Assembly (NCBI RefSeq): GCF_016278385.1
Contig: NZ_JADQBY010000047.1
Span: 1-39,407 of the forward strand
Direction of reading: 5' to 3'
DNA: 39,407 bases
Source of the DNA: Methanolobus sp.
Lineage (GTDB): Archaea; Halobacteriota; Methanosarcinia; Methanosarcinales; Methanosarcinaceae
A program made the position numbers and the translations under genes. This document shows positions 1 through 7,890 of this stretch, one piece after another. The notes under the pieces are model-generated. The model was given only the letters and a program-made list of their open reading frames with translations, ran no database searches and was not told where the DNA came from. Positions within the stretch are counted from its first letter, which is position 1, and each line of letters starts with the position of its first letter.

Positions 1-614
1 CCGATATAGACACATCCTTTAGGCTTCAGATGCCTTCTTTGTAGAATTCCAACATCACCTTCAAATTTGGCTTCTGGATGATCTATGTACTCAAGGAAAA
101 CGTCACTTAGTGGCTTCCAATACTCCCTTCCCTGAAGTATGTCTCCTGTATTTTTATCTATGAAAGGATTCTCAACGGCAACCTGTGGATTATTGTTGTC
201 AGGAGCAATAGGTTTGACTTTCTCCCCATTTTCATTAACTGTTGTACCATTACCAACAAGCATAAAGTTGAACGGTTTGATTTGTTTGTCAAATGGCTTC
301 CCGTCATTCATTTTCTTGAACCATCTAAGAATAGTTCCTGTTGATACTGCAAGGTTGGAGATTACTGCATAGTTTTCATATTTCTCCAATACATCAGGTA
401 ACTCTTCAGGATGAAAGTGAACTTTGAGAATATCATCCCATAACCTCTTATGCCATTGGTCTCCTTGCTTCAATTCCCTACTAAATGGATTTGTGATATG
501 ACCTAATCCATGTAGTTTATAGAACAGTTTCTTACCTTCAGGAATGATGATCTTATTTCCTTCAATTTTGCCGCCATCGTAATTGCATTTGATGTTAATG
601 ATTCCTCGGAGCAT
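1..614 (-). CDS. Unknown protein, truncated by window edge, possibly broken at its 5' end
   Basis: An open frame runs without a stop from an ATG at 612-614 down through the left edge of the window, about 204 codons. I do not recognise the family. The visible part has a soluble, mixed composition, with phrases such as YKLHGLGHITNPF, KPFNFMLVGNG and GDVGILQRRH. The ATG is preceded directly by an in-frame TAA (615-617) and has no ribosome binding site. The 29 codons upstream of that TAA, back to an in-frame TGA at 705-707, read like protein (for example NIRINFARRPEIYR). The gene may therefore have begun further upstream and be interrupted. The sequence shows an open frame; that it is a pseudogene is inference. 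Confidence 0.5.
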   Translation of the reverse strand, partial: MLRGIINIKCNYDGGKIEGNKIIIPEGKKLFYKLHGLGHITNPFSRELKQGDQWHKRLWDDILKVHFHPEELPDVLEKYENYAVISNLAVSTGTILRWFKKMNDGKPFDKQIKPFNFMLVGNGTTVNENGEKVKPIAPDNNNPQVAVENPFIDKNTGDILQGREYWKPLSDVFLEYIDHPEAKFEGDVGILQRRHLKPKGCVYI

Positions 615-923
615 TTAGCGGTAAATCTCAGGACGTCTAGCGAAGTTAATGCGGATGTTCGGAGTTGCTGACGATGGATATTTATTTTTCCGCAGATATC
701 TTGTTCAAGTGGTAAGGTCATAATCAAGTTTTTGAAACTGCAGTAATACGCAGATGCTCCAAGCAAATTGAAAGAGCATCAGAAATATTTGTCCATAATG
801 TTTATTCTTTTTAGATGAATCTATTCATTATCCTTCCTATATCAAAAGTAGTAACATTTTGGATAACATGTGAGTAGAGGAATATCGCCCATCACAAAAG
901 ATGTAAAGTTCCCCTCCATAATC

Positions 924-943
924 CGTTCGTACATAAACGAACG
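924..943. promoter_or_regulatory. Short perfect inverted repeat, operator or hairpin
   Basis: CGTTCGT at 924-930 and ACGAACG at 937-943 form a 7-bp perfect inverted repeat with a 6-base loop. It lies just upstream of an AT-rich TATA-like run (944-955). The site could be an operator or the terminator hairpin of an unseen transcript; the sequence does not decide. Confidence 0.35.
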
Positions 944-972
944 TTTATATATTAAAAATATAATCGTCAAAT

Positions 973-1152
973 ATGACTAATACCATCATAATTCACGGAT
1001 GTAAAAATGCTATGGTTGGATTCGAGCATCATAGAAAAAGATGCATTCGAAAAGATGAAAGGCGTTCAATCAGATGTTTGAACAGAACTAATTTTGCGCA
1101 CGGTAAGTATGATGTAGTCCATAGATTAACTCAGGGTGAATATTGGGATTAG
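973..1152 (+). CDS. Possible small basic protein (59 aa)
   Basis: ATG at 973, TAG at 1150-1152, 59 codons. The product is rich in Arg, Lys and His and has three cysteines (residues 10, 24, 35). There is no Shine-Dalgarno sequence, but a TATA-like run (TTTATATAT, 944-952) sits about 25 bases upstream, which is the arrangement expected of a leaderless archaeal transcript. No family is recognised and there is no homology support. It could equally be chance open frame in a 600-base stretch otherwise lacking genes. Confidence 0.25.
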   Translation: MTNTIIIHGCKNAMVGFEHHRKRCIRKDERRSIRCLNRTNFAHGKYDVVHRLTQGEYWD

Positions 1153-1245
1153 TGCCCATAATAAAAAGTGCATTTAGGGAAAGAATAGAAAGGATGTATT
1201 CTATTATTCACCTTAGTAGATTCCAGATGAATAATACAATTCATC

Positions 1246-1581
1246 TTAGTCAAGGAAACCTTTTTTATCCAGCCAGTTGACCTGTGGTCGGGTATATTTC
1301 CATATAACATCGGCCTTTGAATCCTGAATTTCCCATGGAGTTGCGATGACAACATCACCCTCACGTACCCACATTCTCTTCTTCTTTGAACCTGGGATCC
1401 TGCCCATGCGGACAATTCCATCCATACACTGCAACCTTACCCTGTTTGCTCCAAGCAAACTGGAAACAGTTGCCAGGACTTCACCATTTTCTTTGCGTGG
1501 AACCCTTACTCTAACAACTTCACCTTCAGGATTTCCACCCATCGCATTACTTTTTCTTTTATTACTTCTATAATTAGCCAG
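1246..1581 (-). CDS. Translation initiation factor aIF1A, probable CTG start
   Basis: This is the archaeal counterpart of eIF1A, an OB-fold protein that binds the ribosomal A site and promotes scanning and initiator tRNA placement. The core is unmistakable: [44 protein letters not shown] and the C-terminal [16 protein letters not shown]. The first ATG (1542) has no ribosome binding site and would remove the basic N-terminal tail usual in this family. In the same frame, a CTG at 1579-1581 lies 6 bases after GAGGT (complement of 1588-1592) and adds [12 protein letters not shown], a typical basic tail. I therefore place the start at the CTG, giving about 111 residues. The identity of the protein is certain; the CTG start is inference from the Shine-Dalgarno spacing and the tail. 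Confidence 0.9.
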   Translation of the reverse strand: MANYRSNKRKSNAMGGNPEGEVVRVRVPRKENGEVLATVSSLLGANRVRLQCMDGIVRMGRIPGSKKKRMWVREGDVVIATPWEIQDSKADVIWKYTRPQVNWLDKKGFLD

Positions 1582-1818
1582 ATTAATACCTCATAGTGTG
1601 TGATTGTTTTATTTCTGTTTTATTCAAAACAAGGATAGTAATTAAAAGTGTTGTTTGCAAATTTTTGCAACATTAAGAACCCACTTTGAATAAAACGAAA
1701 TTTGATCATATCCTGTTACTGAAAAAATTAAATTTTTACAGCACATATGGACGATTAATACCACTTTTAGTAGATATGCTCAAACTATATAATATGAATC
1801 GTATAATGCAGGAATGTA

Positions 1819-1834
1819 CCGGAATCAAGTCCGG
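1819..1834 (-). terminator. Hairpin downstream of the DEAD-box helicase gene
   Basis: CCGGA (1819-1823) and TCCGG (1830-1834) form a 5-bp stem with a 6-base loop, 26 bases beyond the helicase stop codon on the minus strand. It may be a weak terminator or 3' stabilising hairpin; no long T-run follows. Confidence 0.3.
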
Positions 1835-1859
1835 CAAATCATTTCCTGTACTCTAATAA

Positions 1860-3152
1860 TTATTTCTTGCCAGAAAGCATTATCTTGACAAGGCCAGCAG
1901 CAATATCCATCGATGAATAATCCTCATCTGACATCTTCTCCACCCAGTGCATATATTTGCCAAGATGACCTTCATCAATAGTTTCCTTTACTTTCTTTGC
2001 AAGCATATTGGCTTTGAAATCCTCAGCATCGCCTCTGGTTGGAACCTTCTGATTCTTTATCTTTGTCTTGGTGTATTTTTGGATGCTCTTGATCTTGTAT
2101 ATCTCTTTTGGAGTCACAAAAGTAAATGCTATTCCTGATCTTCCCGCACGGCCGGTCCTCCCGATCCTGTGAACATAGGATTCCTCATCCTGTGGCATAT
2201 CATAGTTAAATACAACTTCTATATTCTCAACATCAATGCCACGGGCTGCTACATCAGTCGCAACAAGAGTTTCAATTTCTCCGTTCCTGAAACTTGCCAT
2301 TACCTTCTCCCTCTGGGTCTGCTTCAGATCACCATGAATAGCATCTGCAAGAAAACCCCTGGTTTTAAGGATGCTAACAAGTTCATCCACCATTCTCTTG
2401 GTATTACAAAACACAAGAGATGATTTCACATCATAAATATCGATCATTCTGCAAAGAACATCCGGTTTCATATGATGTTTTACTTCAAAATAGGATTGCT
2501 CCATGTTAGGTGCAGTAACTACTTTATGAATAGTCTTGACATGCACTGGATTTTGCTGGAACCTTTTGGCCAGTTTCATTATTGGTGCTGGCATTGTAGC
2601 TGAGAAGAGGATAGTTTGCCTTTCAGCAGGAACACTGCTGAGAATTGATTCAATGTCTTCTCTGAATCCCATATCAAGCATTTCATCAGCTTCATCAAGG
2701 ACGACCATTGACACGCTACTAAGGTTCAATGTCCTGCGCTCGATGTGATCCATTACCCTTCCAGGAGTTCCTATCACGATCTGAACACCTCTTCTGAGAG
2801 CCTTGATCTGCCTATCGATATTTTGACCGCCATACACAGGCAGTATATGAGCACCCGTGTATTTTCCCAGTTTGCTCAATTCATCTGCTACTTGGTTCGC
2901 CAGTTCTCTTGTAGGACAAAGAACAAGTACCTGAGTCTTTTTACTGTTAGGTGCTACCATTTCCAGAGCAGGGATTCCAAAAGAAGCGGTCTTACCCGTA
3001 CCGGTCTGGGCCTGGCCTATAACATCCCTGCCTTCAAGAATATGAGGGATTGACTGGGCCTGTATAGGAGTCGGTTCTTCAAAACCAAGCTCCTTGATTG
3101 CTTTTTCTATATTTGCAGATAGTTGAAGGTCTTTGAAAGTTGATAATTCCAT
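1860..3152 (-). CDS. DEAD-box ATP-dependent RNA helicase (DeaD/CshA type)
   Basis: An ATP-driven RNA duplex-unwinding enzyme of the DEAD-box family, cytoplasmic, of the kind used in ribosome assembly, RNA decay and cold adaptation. All helicase motifs are present in order: Q motif (GFEEPTPIQ), I (AQTGTGKT), Ia (PTRELANQ), Ib (TPGR), II (DEAD), III (SAT), IV (VFCNTK), V (ARGID) and VI (HRIGRTGR), followed by a short basic C-terminal tail. An upstream in-frame ATG (3227) exists. I prefer the ATG at 3152 because it is preceded by AGGAA at good spacing and starts the normal family N-terminus (MELSTFKDL); this gives 430 residues. A TATA-like run near 3237-3252 would give a leader of roughly 70 bases. 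A long untranslated leader is known for the cold-induced deaD gene of Methanococcoides burtonii, so cold regulation is plausible but not shown. Confidence 0.95.
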   Translation of the reverse strand: MELSTFKDLQLSANIEKAIKELGFEEPTPIQAQSIPHILEGRDVIGQAQTGTGKTASFGIPALEMVAPNSKKTQVLVLCPTRELANQVADELSKLGKYTGAHILPVYGGQNIDRQIKALRRGVQIVIGTPGRVMDHIERRTLNLSSVSMVVLDEADEMLDMGFREDIESILSSVPAERQTILFSATMPAPIMKLAKRFQQNPVHVKTIHKVVTAPNMEQSYFEVKHHMKPDVLCRMIDIYDVKSSLVFCNTKRMVDELVSILKTRGFLADAIHGDLKQTQREKVMASFRNGEIETLVATDVAARGIDVENIEVVFNYDMPQDEESYVHRIGRTGRAGRSGIAFTFVTPKEIYKIKSIQKYTKTKIKNQKVPTRGDAEDFKANMLAKKVKETIDEGHLGKYMHWVEKMSDEDYSSMDIAAGLVKIMLSGKK

Positions 3153-3348
3153 ATTAATAGTTCCTGTGATTATGTGGCCATCAATTAAAACATAGGATGA
3201 AGTCACATCATCTAAATCTGTTTCCAATTTGGCCCTGTTTTAAAATAAATGTTCCAAATTGTTTTGGTAAAACAAAACAAAAAAGAGCAGTGCTTTGGTA
3301 ATGACACCAAGGGAATTAAGCTTGTCGGTGATAATAGGTGAAATGATA

Positions 3349-4680
3349 TTATTTCTGATGAATAGATTGTGATGTTTTCTCAGCCTTCCTATAAAGTCGC
3401 CGATACTCAGGAGTATCTACGAGTTCCAGCGAAACCTTTAAAGCATTCATAGAAGCTGGCGCCTGAGAAGCTGATGATGCCTGGCCACTTTTTGATGCTT
3501 TTATACCAAGTTTACCGATACCTTGAACTATATCTTCCACGATCCATGAGTCTGTCCGTTTATCAATACATGAAAAGCCAATCGAAGCCAGAGAATCAAT
3601 AACCTTTAAAGTTTCCCTGTCATAACCTTTATCCAGAGCCTTGTGACCAATATCAAAAAGATGGTTGATAACAGTGGACAATACATCTCGCTGATGCATG
3701 TCTGATGCAACTATACCAATCTGTTCAAGGGATGATGATGCCTGCAATACAGAATTACCAGGATCATTCTTTTCCAGCTCCTTCCATAGGACCTCAAGGT
3801 TCCTGATCACAATAAATGTGGCATCCTCATCACCATGGTTTAAAGTGAACTTTCCAAACCTTGCCAGACGGGAAAAAATATAGTTTGCAATTATTTTTTG
3901 TTCTGTGATTTCAAGGTCACTGTTCATGAATATCTCTTTGGCACGCATGCCTATAATATTCAGGCCGTTCCTTGTTGTTTCAAAATCGTGCTTTAATAGT
4001 GAACTACTGATTATATCGACAATAGGTTGTATAGGATCATTTTCCTGAATTCTATCGGCATCTGAGCCGATAGCTGTTGTGATGTTCTTTGCATTCAGTT
4101 TCATTGCCTGAATATTGAGCAATGTTGACGGCTTGAGCATGTTAAGTGTCCTGAACAGGTATGGGAACAATACCAGTAAAGAGTAGACTCCAAAATGGAA
4201 TGCAAATGATATCCTGAGTTGCATTTGAACTGTACTCTTATCAGTTATGGATTTTAAAACAAACAAAGAATAGATCATGGATGCAATATAAATGACCATG
4301 AGAATCCAGAAATCCGGATTATATACTTTGAGAAGATCAATCATTCTCACAGAGTAAGAACCCGAAGCCAGTTCGACTGCCACAAGACTCATTGTGACAA
4401 TTATGGCCAATATAGCCGCTTCACTCTGTATCAAGGCACTTATCATATAGCGCGCACTCGTCATATCATAACTGGAAGGCCCAAATACCAGAATTATGTG
4501 GTGAAATACTCCAAAACTGAACAGAAACAAAAGAATATAAAGAATAATCCGTGAAAACCACAGACGCAATACATCCAAAGAAAAGTTTTCATTATTTGTT
4601 TTAGTTAGTAGCATTTTTAACTTCAACTTATAGTCTTTATGAGTCAATACAACGTCAAGAATGATAACGACACATTCCAT
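3349..4680 (-). CDS. DUF2254-like four-helix membrane protein
   Basis: The N-terminal third has four hydrophobic segments (about residues 44-66, 83-105, 125-147 and 158-182). Between the first two lies a loop containing QSEAAILAIIVTMSLVAVELAS and YSVRMIDLLK, which resembles the DUF2254 family of predicted bacterial and archaeal membrane proteins. The C-terminal 230 residues are soluble, helical and rich in repeated Ser/Ile segments, perhaps an armadillo-like cytoplasmic domain. Function is unknown. ATG at 4680 opens the frame, but a start at Met23 (LLTKTNNENF follows) would also leave the whole membrane domain intact. The gene is divergent from the Rieske gene and follows the helicase gene only after a 200-base gap, so it is probably transcribed on its own. 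Confidence 0.6.
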   Translation of the reverse strand: MECVVIILDVVLTHKDYKLKLKMLLTKTNNENFSLDVLRLWFSRIILYILLFLFSFGVFHHIILVFGPSSYDMTSARYMISALIQSEAAILAIIVTMSLVAVELASGSYSVRMIDLLKVYNPDFWILMVIYIASMIYSLFVLKSITDKSTVQMQLRISFAFHFGVYSLLVLFPYLFRTLNMLKPSTLLNIQAMKLNAKNITTAIGSDADRIQENDPIQPIVDIISSSLLKHDFETTRNGLNIIGMRAKEIFMNSDLEITEQKIIANYIFSRLARFGKFTLNHGDEDATFIVIRNLEVLWKELEKNDPGNSVLQASSSLEQIGIVASDMHQRDVLSTVINHLFDIGHKALDKGYDRETLKVIDSLASIGFSCIDKRTDSWIVEDIVQGIGKLGIKASKSGQASSASQAPASMNALKVSLELVDTPEYRRLYRKAEKTSQSIHQK

Positions 4681-4837
4681 AATAAGTTTTTTTGTTAACT
4701 TATCTAGTTTGGGGTTCGTTTTTACGCCAAATATTTATATTTTAAGAGCAGTTCATTTTATGGGAGTACAGTCAAATGCTGTAATCAAAATCTTCATACC
4801 TTTTATATGAGCATTGAATTAGCAGTGGAGGTAAACT

Positions 4838-5161
4838 ATGCCAGAGTGGATATTTGCCATCAAGGAAGAAGATCTGAAAGAAGAGAAAATAAAAGTTATC
4901 AAAACAGGGAATAAACAAATTGCTCTGATAAAGAAGAATAGTGAAATATATGCACTCCTAAACGAGTGCCCACACCAGGGGTGCCCTCTTAAGAACGGGA
5001 CTCTGGAAGATTATGTACTCAAATGTGCCTGCCACAACTGGGGATTTGACATTCGCACCGGGGATAATGTAGACACCGGTGAATATATAGACATGGATGA
5101 CCCAAAAGTCGAGGTTTTTGAGACACAGATTGAAGACGGAAATGTATCTGTCCTGGTCTGA
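4838..5161 (+). CDS. Rieske [2Fe-2S] ferredoxin-like protein
   Basis: A small (107 aa) stand-alone Rieske electron carrier. The two cluster-binding boxes are complete: C44-x-H46 (ECPHQGCPL) and C63-x2-H66 (CACHNWGF), with the expected spacing and the following D-x-R-T-G turn. It resembles NirD or biphenyl-dioxygenase-type soluble Rieske proteins rather than membrane-anchored ones; no signal or transmembrane helix is present. A strong GGAGGT lies 7 bases before the ATG. A TATA-like element lies near 4731-4746. The electron partner is not visible in the window. The gene ends 5 bases from the convergent methyltransferase gene. Confidence 0.9.
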   Translation: MPEWIFAIKEEDLKEEKIKVIKTGNKQIALIKKNSEIYALLNECPHQGCPLKNGTLEDYVLKCACHNWGFDIRTGDNVDTGEYIDMDDPKVEVFETQIEDGNVSVLV

Positions 5162-5166
5162 TTTAT

Positions 5167-5913
5167 TTATTGTTTCTGAAGCACAAAGAAAACATAACCG
5201 TATTCATCTGAATACTGACTGAAAATATCCATTTCCTTTTTGACAAACTCAATTATAGATTCAGCCTCAGAGTTGCCTTTGAACTTGTCTTCGATTTGAT
5301 CAAGTCTTTTCCCCAGAGGATTATAGTAATCATCCCACCATGCGGATGCCGGTATCTTGAACCTGTCAATAATAGTGTAGCCAGCAGATTCTATTCTTTT
5401 TTCATTTTGAGCAATTACCGCTATATCAGGATAACATTTATTCCAGAACTGAAAGACTTCCTCTGAAGGACAGTCTGTGAACCAGGATGTTTCTGTAAGT
5501 ACCATGAAACCACCTTTTTTCAGGAACTGTTTCCAATACGACAGTCCTTTTTCAAAACCCATGACAAAAATAGCACCTTCGGACCAGATTATATCGAATT
5601 CATTATCCCTAAATGGCAAATAATCCATAGAGACACATACAGTGGATATCCTGTCAGCAACCCCTTCGTATGCTGCTTTTTCCATAAGGCTGTCAAGGTA
5701 TGGCTGGTAAACATCAACCGCAGTGATATGGCAATTATCACAAATCCCTGCAAGATGAATGGTCTGCATTCCTGAACCGCAGCCAATATCCAGAATTTTT
5801 ATATTTGCAGGGAGGTGCGAAAGCATGCTGAAAGCTTTTTCGGTACATTTATTGCTACCCGGACCCTGCCTGGGCAAACCATCAAATATTTCAAATATTG
5901 CTGATGCGACCAT
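5167..5913 (-). CDS. Class I SAM-dependent methyltransferase
   Basis: A 248-residue Rossmann-fold methyltransferase. Motif I is DIGCGSG (residues 42-48), an acidic end of strand 2 follows (ITAVDVYQPY), and a motif III/IV region reads FDIIWSEGAIF with LKKGGFMVLTE after it. This pattern resembles the UbiE/type 11 branch acting on small molecules or lipids, but the substrate cannot be read from sequence. The start is ATG at 5913 with no clear ribosome binding site. The gene converges on the Rieske gene with almost no gap, which may only reflect a shared termination region. Confidence 0.85.
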   Translation of the reverse strand: MVASAIFEIFDGLPRQGPGSNKCTEKAFSMLSHLPANIKILDIGCGSGMQTIHLAGICDNCHITAVDVYQPYLDSLMEKAAYEGVADRISTVCVSMDYLPFRDNEFDIIWSEGAIFVMGFEKGLSYWKQFLKKGGFMVLTETSWFTDCPSEEVFQFWNKCYPDIAVIAQNEKRIESAGYTIIDRFKIPASAWWDDYYNPLGKRLDQIEDKFKGNSEAESIIEFVKKEMDIFSQYSDEYGYVFFVLQKQ

Positions 5914-6337
5914 GAATAAACATTATACTTATCGATAAAAGTGTTTTTGGTCCATATATTTCTTAAACTTTAATTTAGAAATTATCTGCCATAAATTATT
6001 CACATTAAACAGACAGGATATGCTCATTAACTTGCAAAGCTTATTGAAAAACTTCTATCTCGATGATACGATTTTATTTCCAGATGCGTATTCAAAAAAT
6101 AGTAAATAAGGAAAGACCGAATAGGCTCCGGAAATAAAACGCTGAGCTTGAATTTCAATCTACTTTTTCAGAAATTTATTTGAAAAATAATAAATACCAG
6201 TTTCTTGATGATTACTACGAGCCAGCTTGAAGCTAAAGCAATTATTTAATAAATTGACAACCATTAATATGCTAATAGTTCCAGAGTAATGTCAAAAATA
6301 GAAATACACTGAACTTTAATAAATGGGGAGAAAATAC
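5914..6337. other. Noncoding interval, about 420 bases
   Basis: AT-rich DNA between the divergently transcribed methyltransferase and lipoprotein genes. I see no open frame of note, no tRNA and no strong hairpin. It presumably holds both promoters. Confidence 0.5.
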
Positions 6338-7375
6338 ATGAAGAAAAAACTAATTATTTTGCTGCTATCACTCGTTATTCTATGTACAGGATGTGCAGAA
6401 GAACAAAATGTTACAACTAAGATCTCTAATGATGCTGTCATCACTCATCTTTCATACGGTGCTTTTACCTTGCAGGAAATGGCAGTACAGGAACTGGAAA
6501 TCAATTCCACAGATGTTACGCTCAGTTACTACAACTATGAAAATGAGCTCACATCCAGATATGTACGATCCATTGATGAAGAGATGCGTAGTGATTTGCT
6601 TGCACTTTTCGAGAACAATGATTTTATGAAGATGAGTGGTTTTTATGGACCACTTGAAGGCCAGCCAATTGTTGCTGATACAGGAACTGTTGAAATATCC
6701 GTGACCCAGGATGGAGTGACCAAAACAGTGAAAATTAATCCATATTCCCAGGAATACATGCCAAATTATCTCAGGGAAATAGATGAAAAACTAATTGAAT
6801 TAAAACGCTATGCTATGACCATACCTGAGGACAAAGCTAGAACAATAGCTGAAGAATGGATAATAAATGCACCAACATACAGCTTTGACGGCTCTGCGCT
6901 TGAATTACAGGACTTCCAGGCCAGTAAATATTATCCTGAAGAACAGATTCTAACATATTCTTTTGTCAGCAGCCATAGTGGCTATGGTGACAGATCAAAA
7001 AATATGACCAAACAGACCATCACCAATCATTCCATAGAAATTACATTAGAAAATGGAGAGGTCATATCAGCTGCTATTGATGGAACATGGGATGAAATTA
7101 ACCAGATTATGCTGGATACAGTTGTGGAAATGCAATCCGAACAAATGAATTGTAATGAGGCACCATGGCAACTCTGGTACACAGAAGGAGATATAAATTT
7201 CCTGAAAGAGCCAACTGAGGAAGAACTGGTAATTACATATTTCAGCACTGTCTATGAAATAGAAGTATCAGATTTCACTTCTGTAAGTTTAAATGATGGC
7301 ATGTGCCAGTATAACCTTAAAGTAAAATACAGTGATGTAGATACATTATCAGAAATGGGATGGCAGGAAGCTTAA
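6338..7375 (+). CDS. Secreted lipoprotein of unknown function
   Basis: A 345-residue protein with a lipoprotein-type signal: MKKK, a hydrophobic stretch (LIILLLSLVIL), then CTGC with Cys19 as the likely lipidated residue. The mature part is acidic, has no further membrane helix, and carries two regions built like beta-rich extracytoplasmic domains. I do not recognise the family. A frame open from 6323 gives five extra residues, but GGGGAG before ATG 6338 and the clean signal peptide favour the later start. The gene stands alone between two noncoding intervals. Confidence 0.7.
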   Translation: MKKKLIILLLSLVILCTGCAEEQNVTTKISNDAVITHLSYGAFTLQEMAVQELEINSTDVTLSYYNYENELTSRYVRSIDEEMRSDLLALFENNDFMKMSGFYGPLEGQPIVADTGTVEISVTQDGVTKTVKINPYSQEYMPNYLREIDEKLIELKRYAMTIPEDKARTIAEEWIINAPTYSFDGSALELQDFQASKYYPEEQILTYSFVSSHSGYGDRSKNMTKQTITNHSIEITLENGEVISAAIDGTWDEINQIMLDTVVEMQSEQMNCNEAPWQLWYTEGDINFLKEPTEEELVITYFSTVYEIEVSDFTSVSLNDGMCQYNLKVKYSDVDTLSEMGWQEA

Positions 7376-7650
7376 TATTCCTGTCATGTTTCTCTTTTTT
7401 ATTTGGACTTATCATAAGAGTGTACTCATATTTTCAACCCAGAGATTATTGAATCCGTACTGATTTAACCATTTAATATGCATCTTTTCTTGATTGTAAA
7501 GCAATAGACACCTCATTGTTTTAGAAGAAACTTCCATAAATTTCAATATTGCAAGACTAAAAAAGAATTATAGCTCATAAAAATGAAAAAACAACAATTA
7601 ACAATACTTTCAAGAAATAAGAAAAGTGAATTTTGATGGAAGGATATCAA

Positions 7651-7752
7651 AGGCTTTACAGATATGAAAAAAATGCACATGCCATAATAGTGAAGGTTGT
7701 GGAGTTGGAGGTAGAATTGATGGCGTTGTGACCTGTTGTATCTGTAAAGCCT
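7651..7752. repeat. 102-bp element bounded by 14-bp perfect inverted repeats
   Basis: AGGCTTTACAGATA at 7651-7664 is repeated as its exact reverse complement at 7739-7752, with a 74-base spacer. The spacer is unusually G-rich on the plus strand for this intergenic region (GGTTGTGGAGTTGGAGGTAG, 7692 onward). No flanking target duplication is evident. It could be a miniature inverted-repeat element, a long hairpin in a transcript reading through from mtaB, or a small RNA. Confidence 0.45.
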
Positions 7753-7812
7753 ATGAATTTAATTGTGGAGTTAAGTGTGAATTGATAATTATGAAAGGGA
7801 TATTTAAATTGT

Positions 7813-7854
7813 GAAATGGGGATGTGATTGCTAATAGCAAACATCCCCCATTTC
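7813..7854 (-). terminator. Strong hairpin downstream of mtaB
   Basis: GAAATGGGGATGT (7813-7825) pairs with ACATCCCCCATTTC (7841-7854) with a single bulged C. The loop itself contains TTGCT-aat-AGCAA, which extends the helix. It begins 36 bases after the mtaB stop codon, where a terminator or 3' stability element of the highly expressed mtaCB transcript would be expected. Confidence 0.7.
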
Positions 7855-7890
7855 GTGAAATTTTCCAAAGAAAACTTCTTGATACTACAT

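Noticed and set aside
615-766. Upstream half of an 87-codon minus-strand frame at 503-766
   Set aside because: Its codons are in a different frame from the credible gene and its product looks random; the protein-like reading is the other frame.
1018-1040. GGTTGGATTCGAGC as a tRNA T-arm
   Set aside because: No matching acceptor, D or anticodon stems are found around it.
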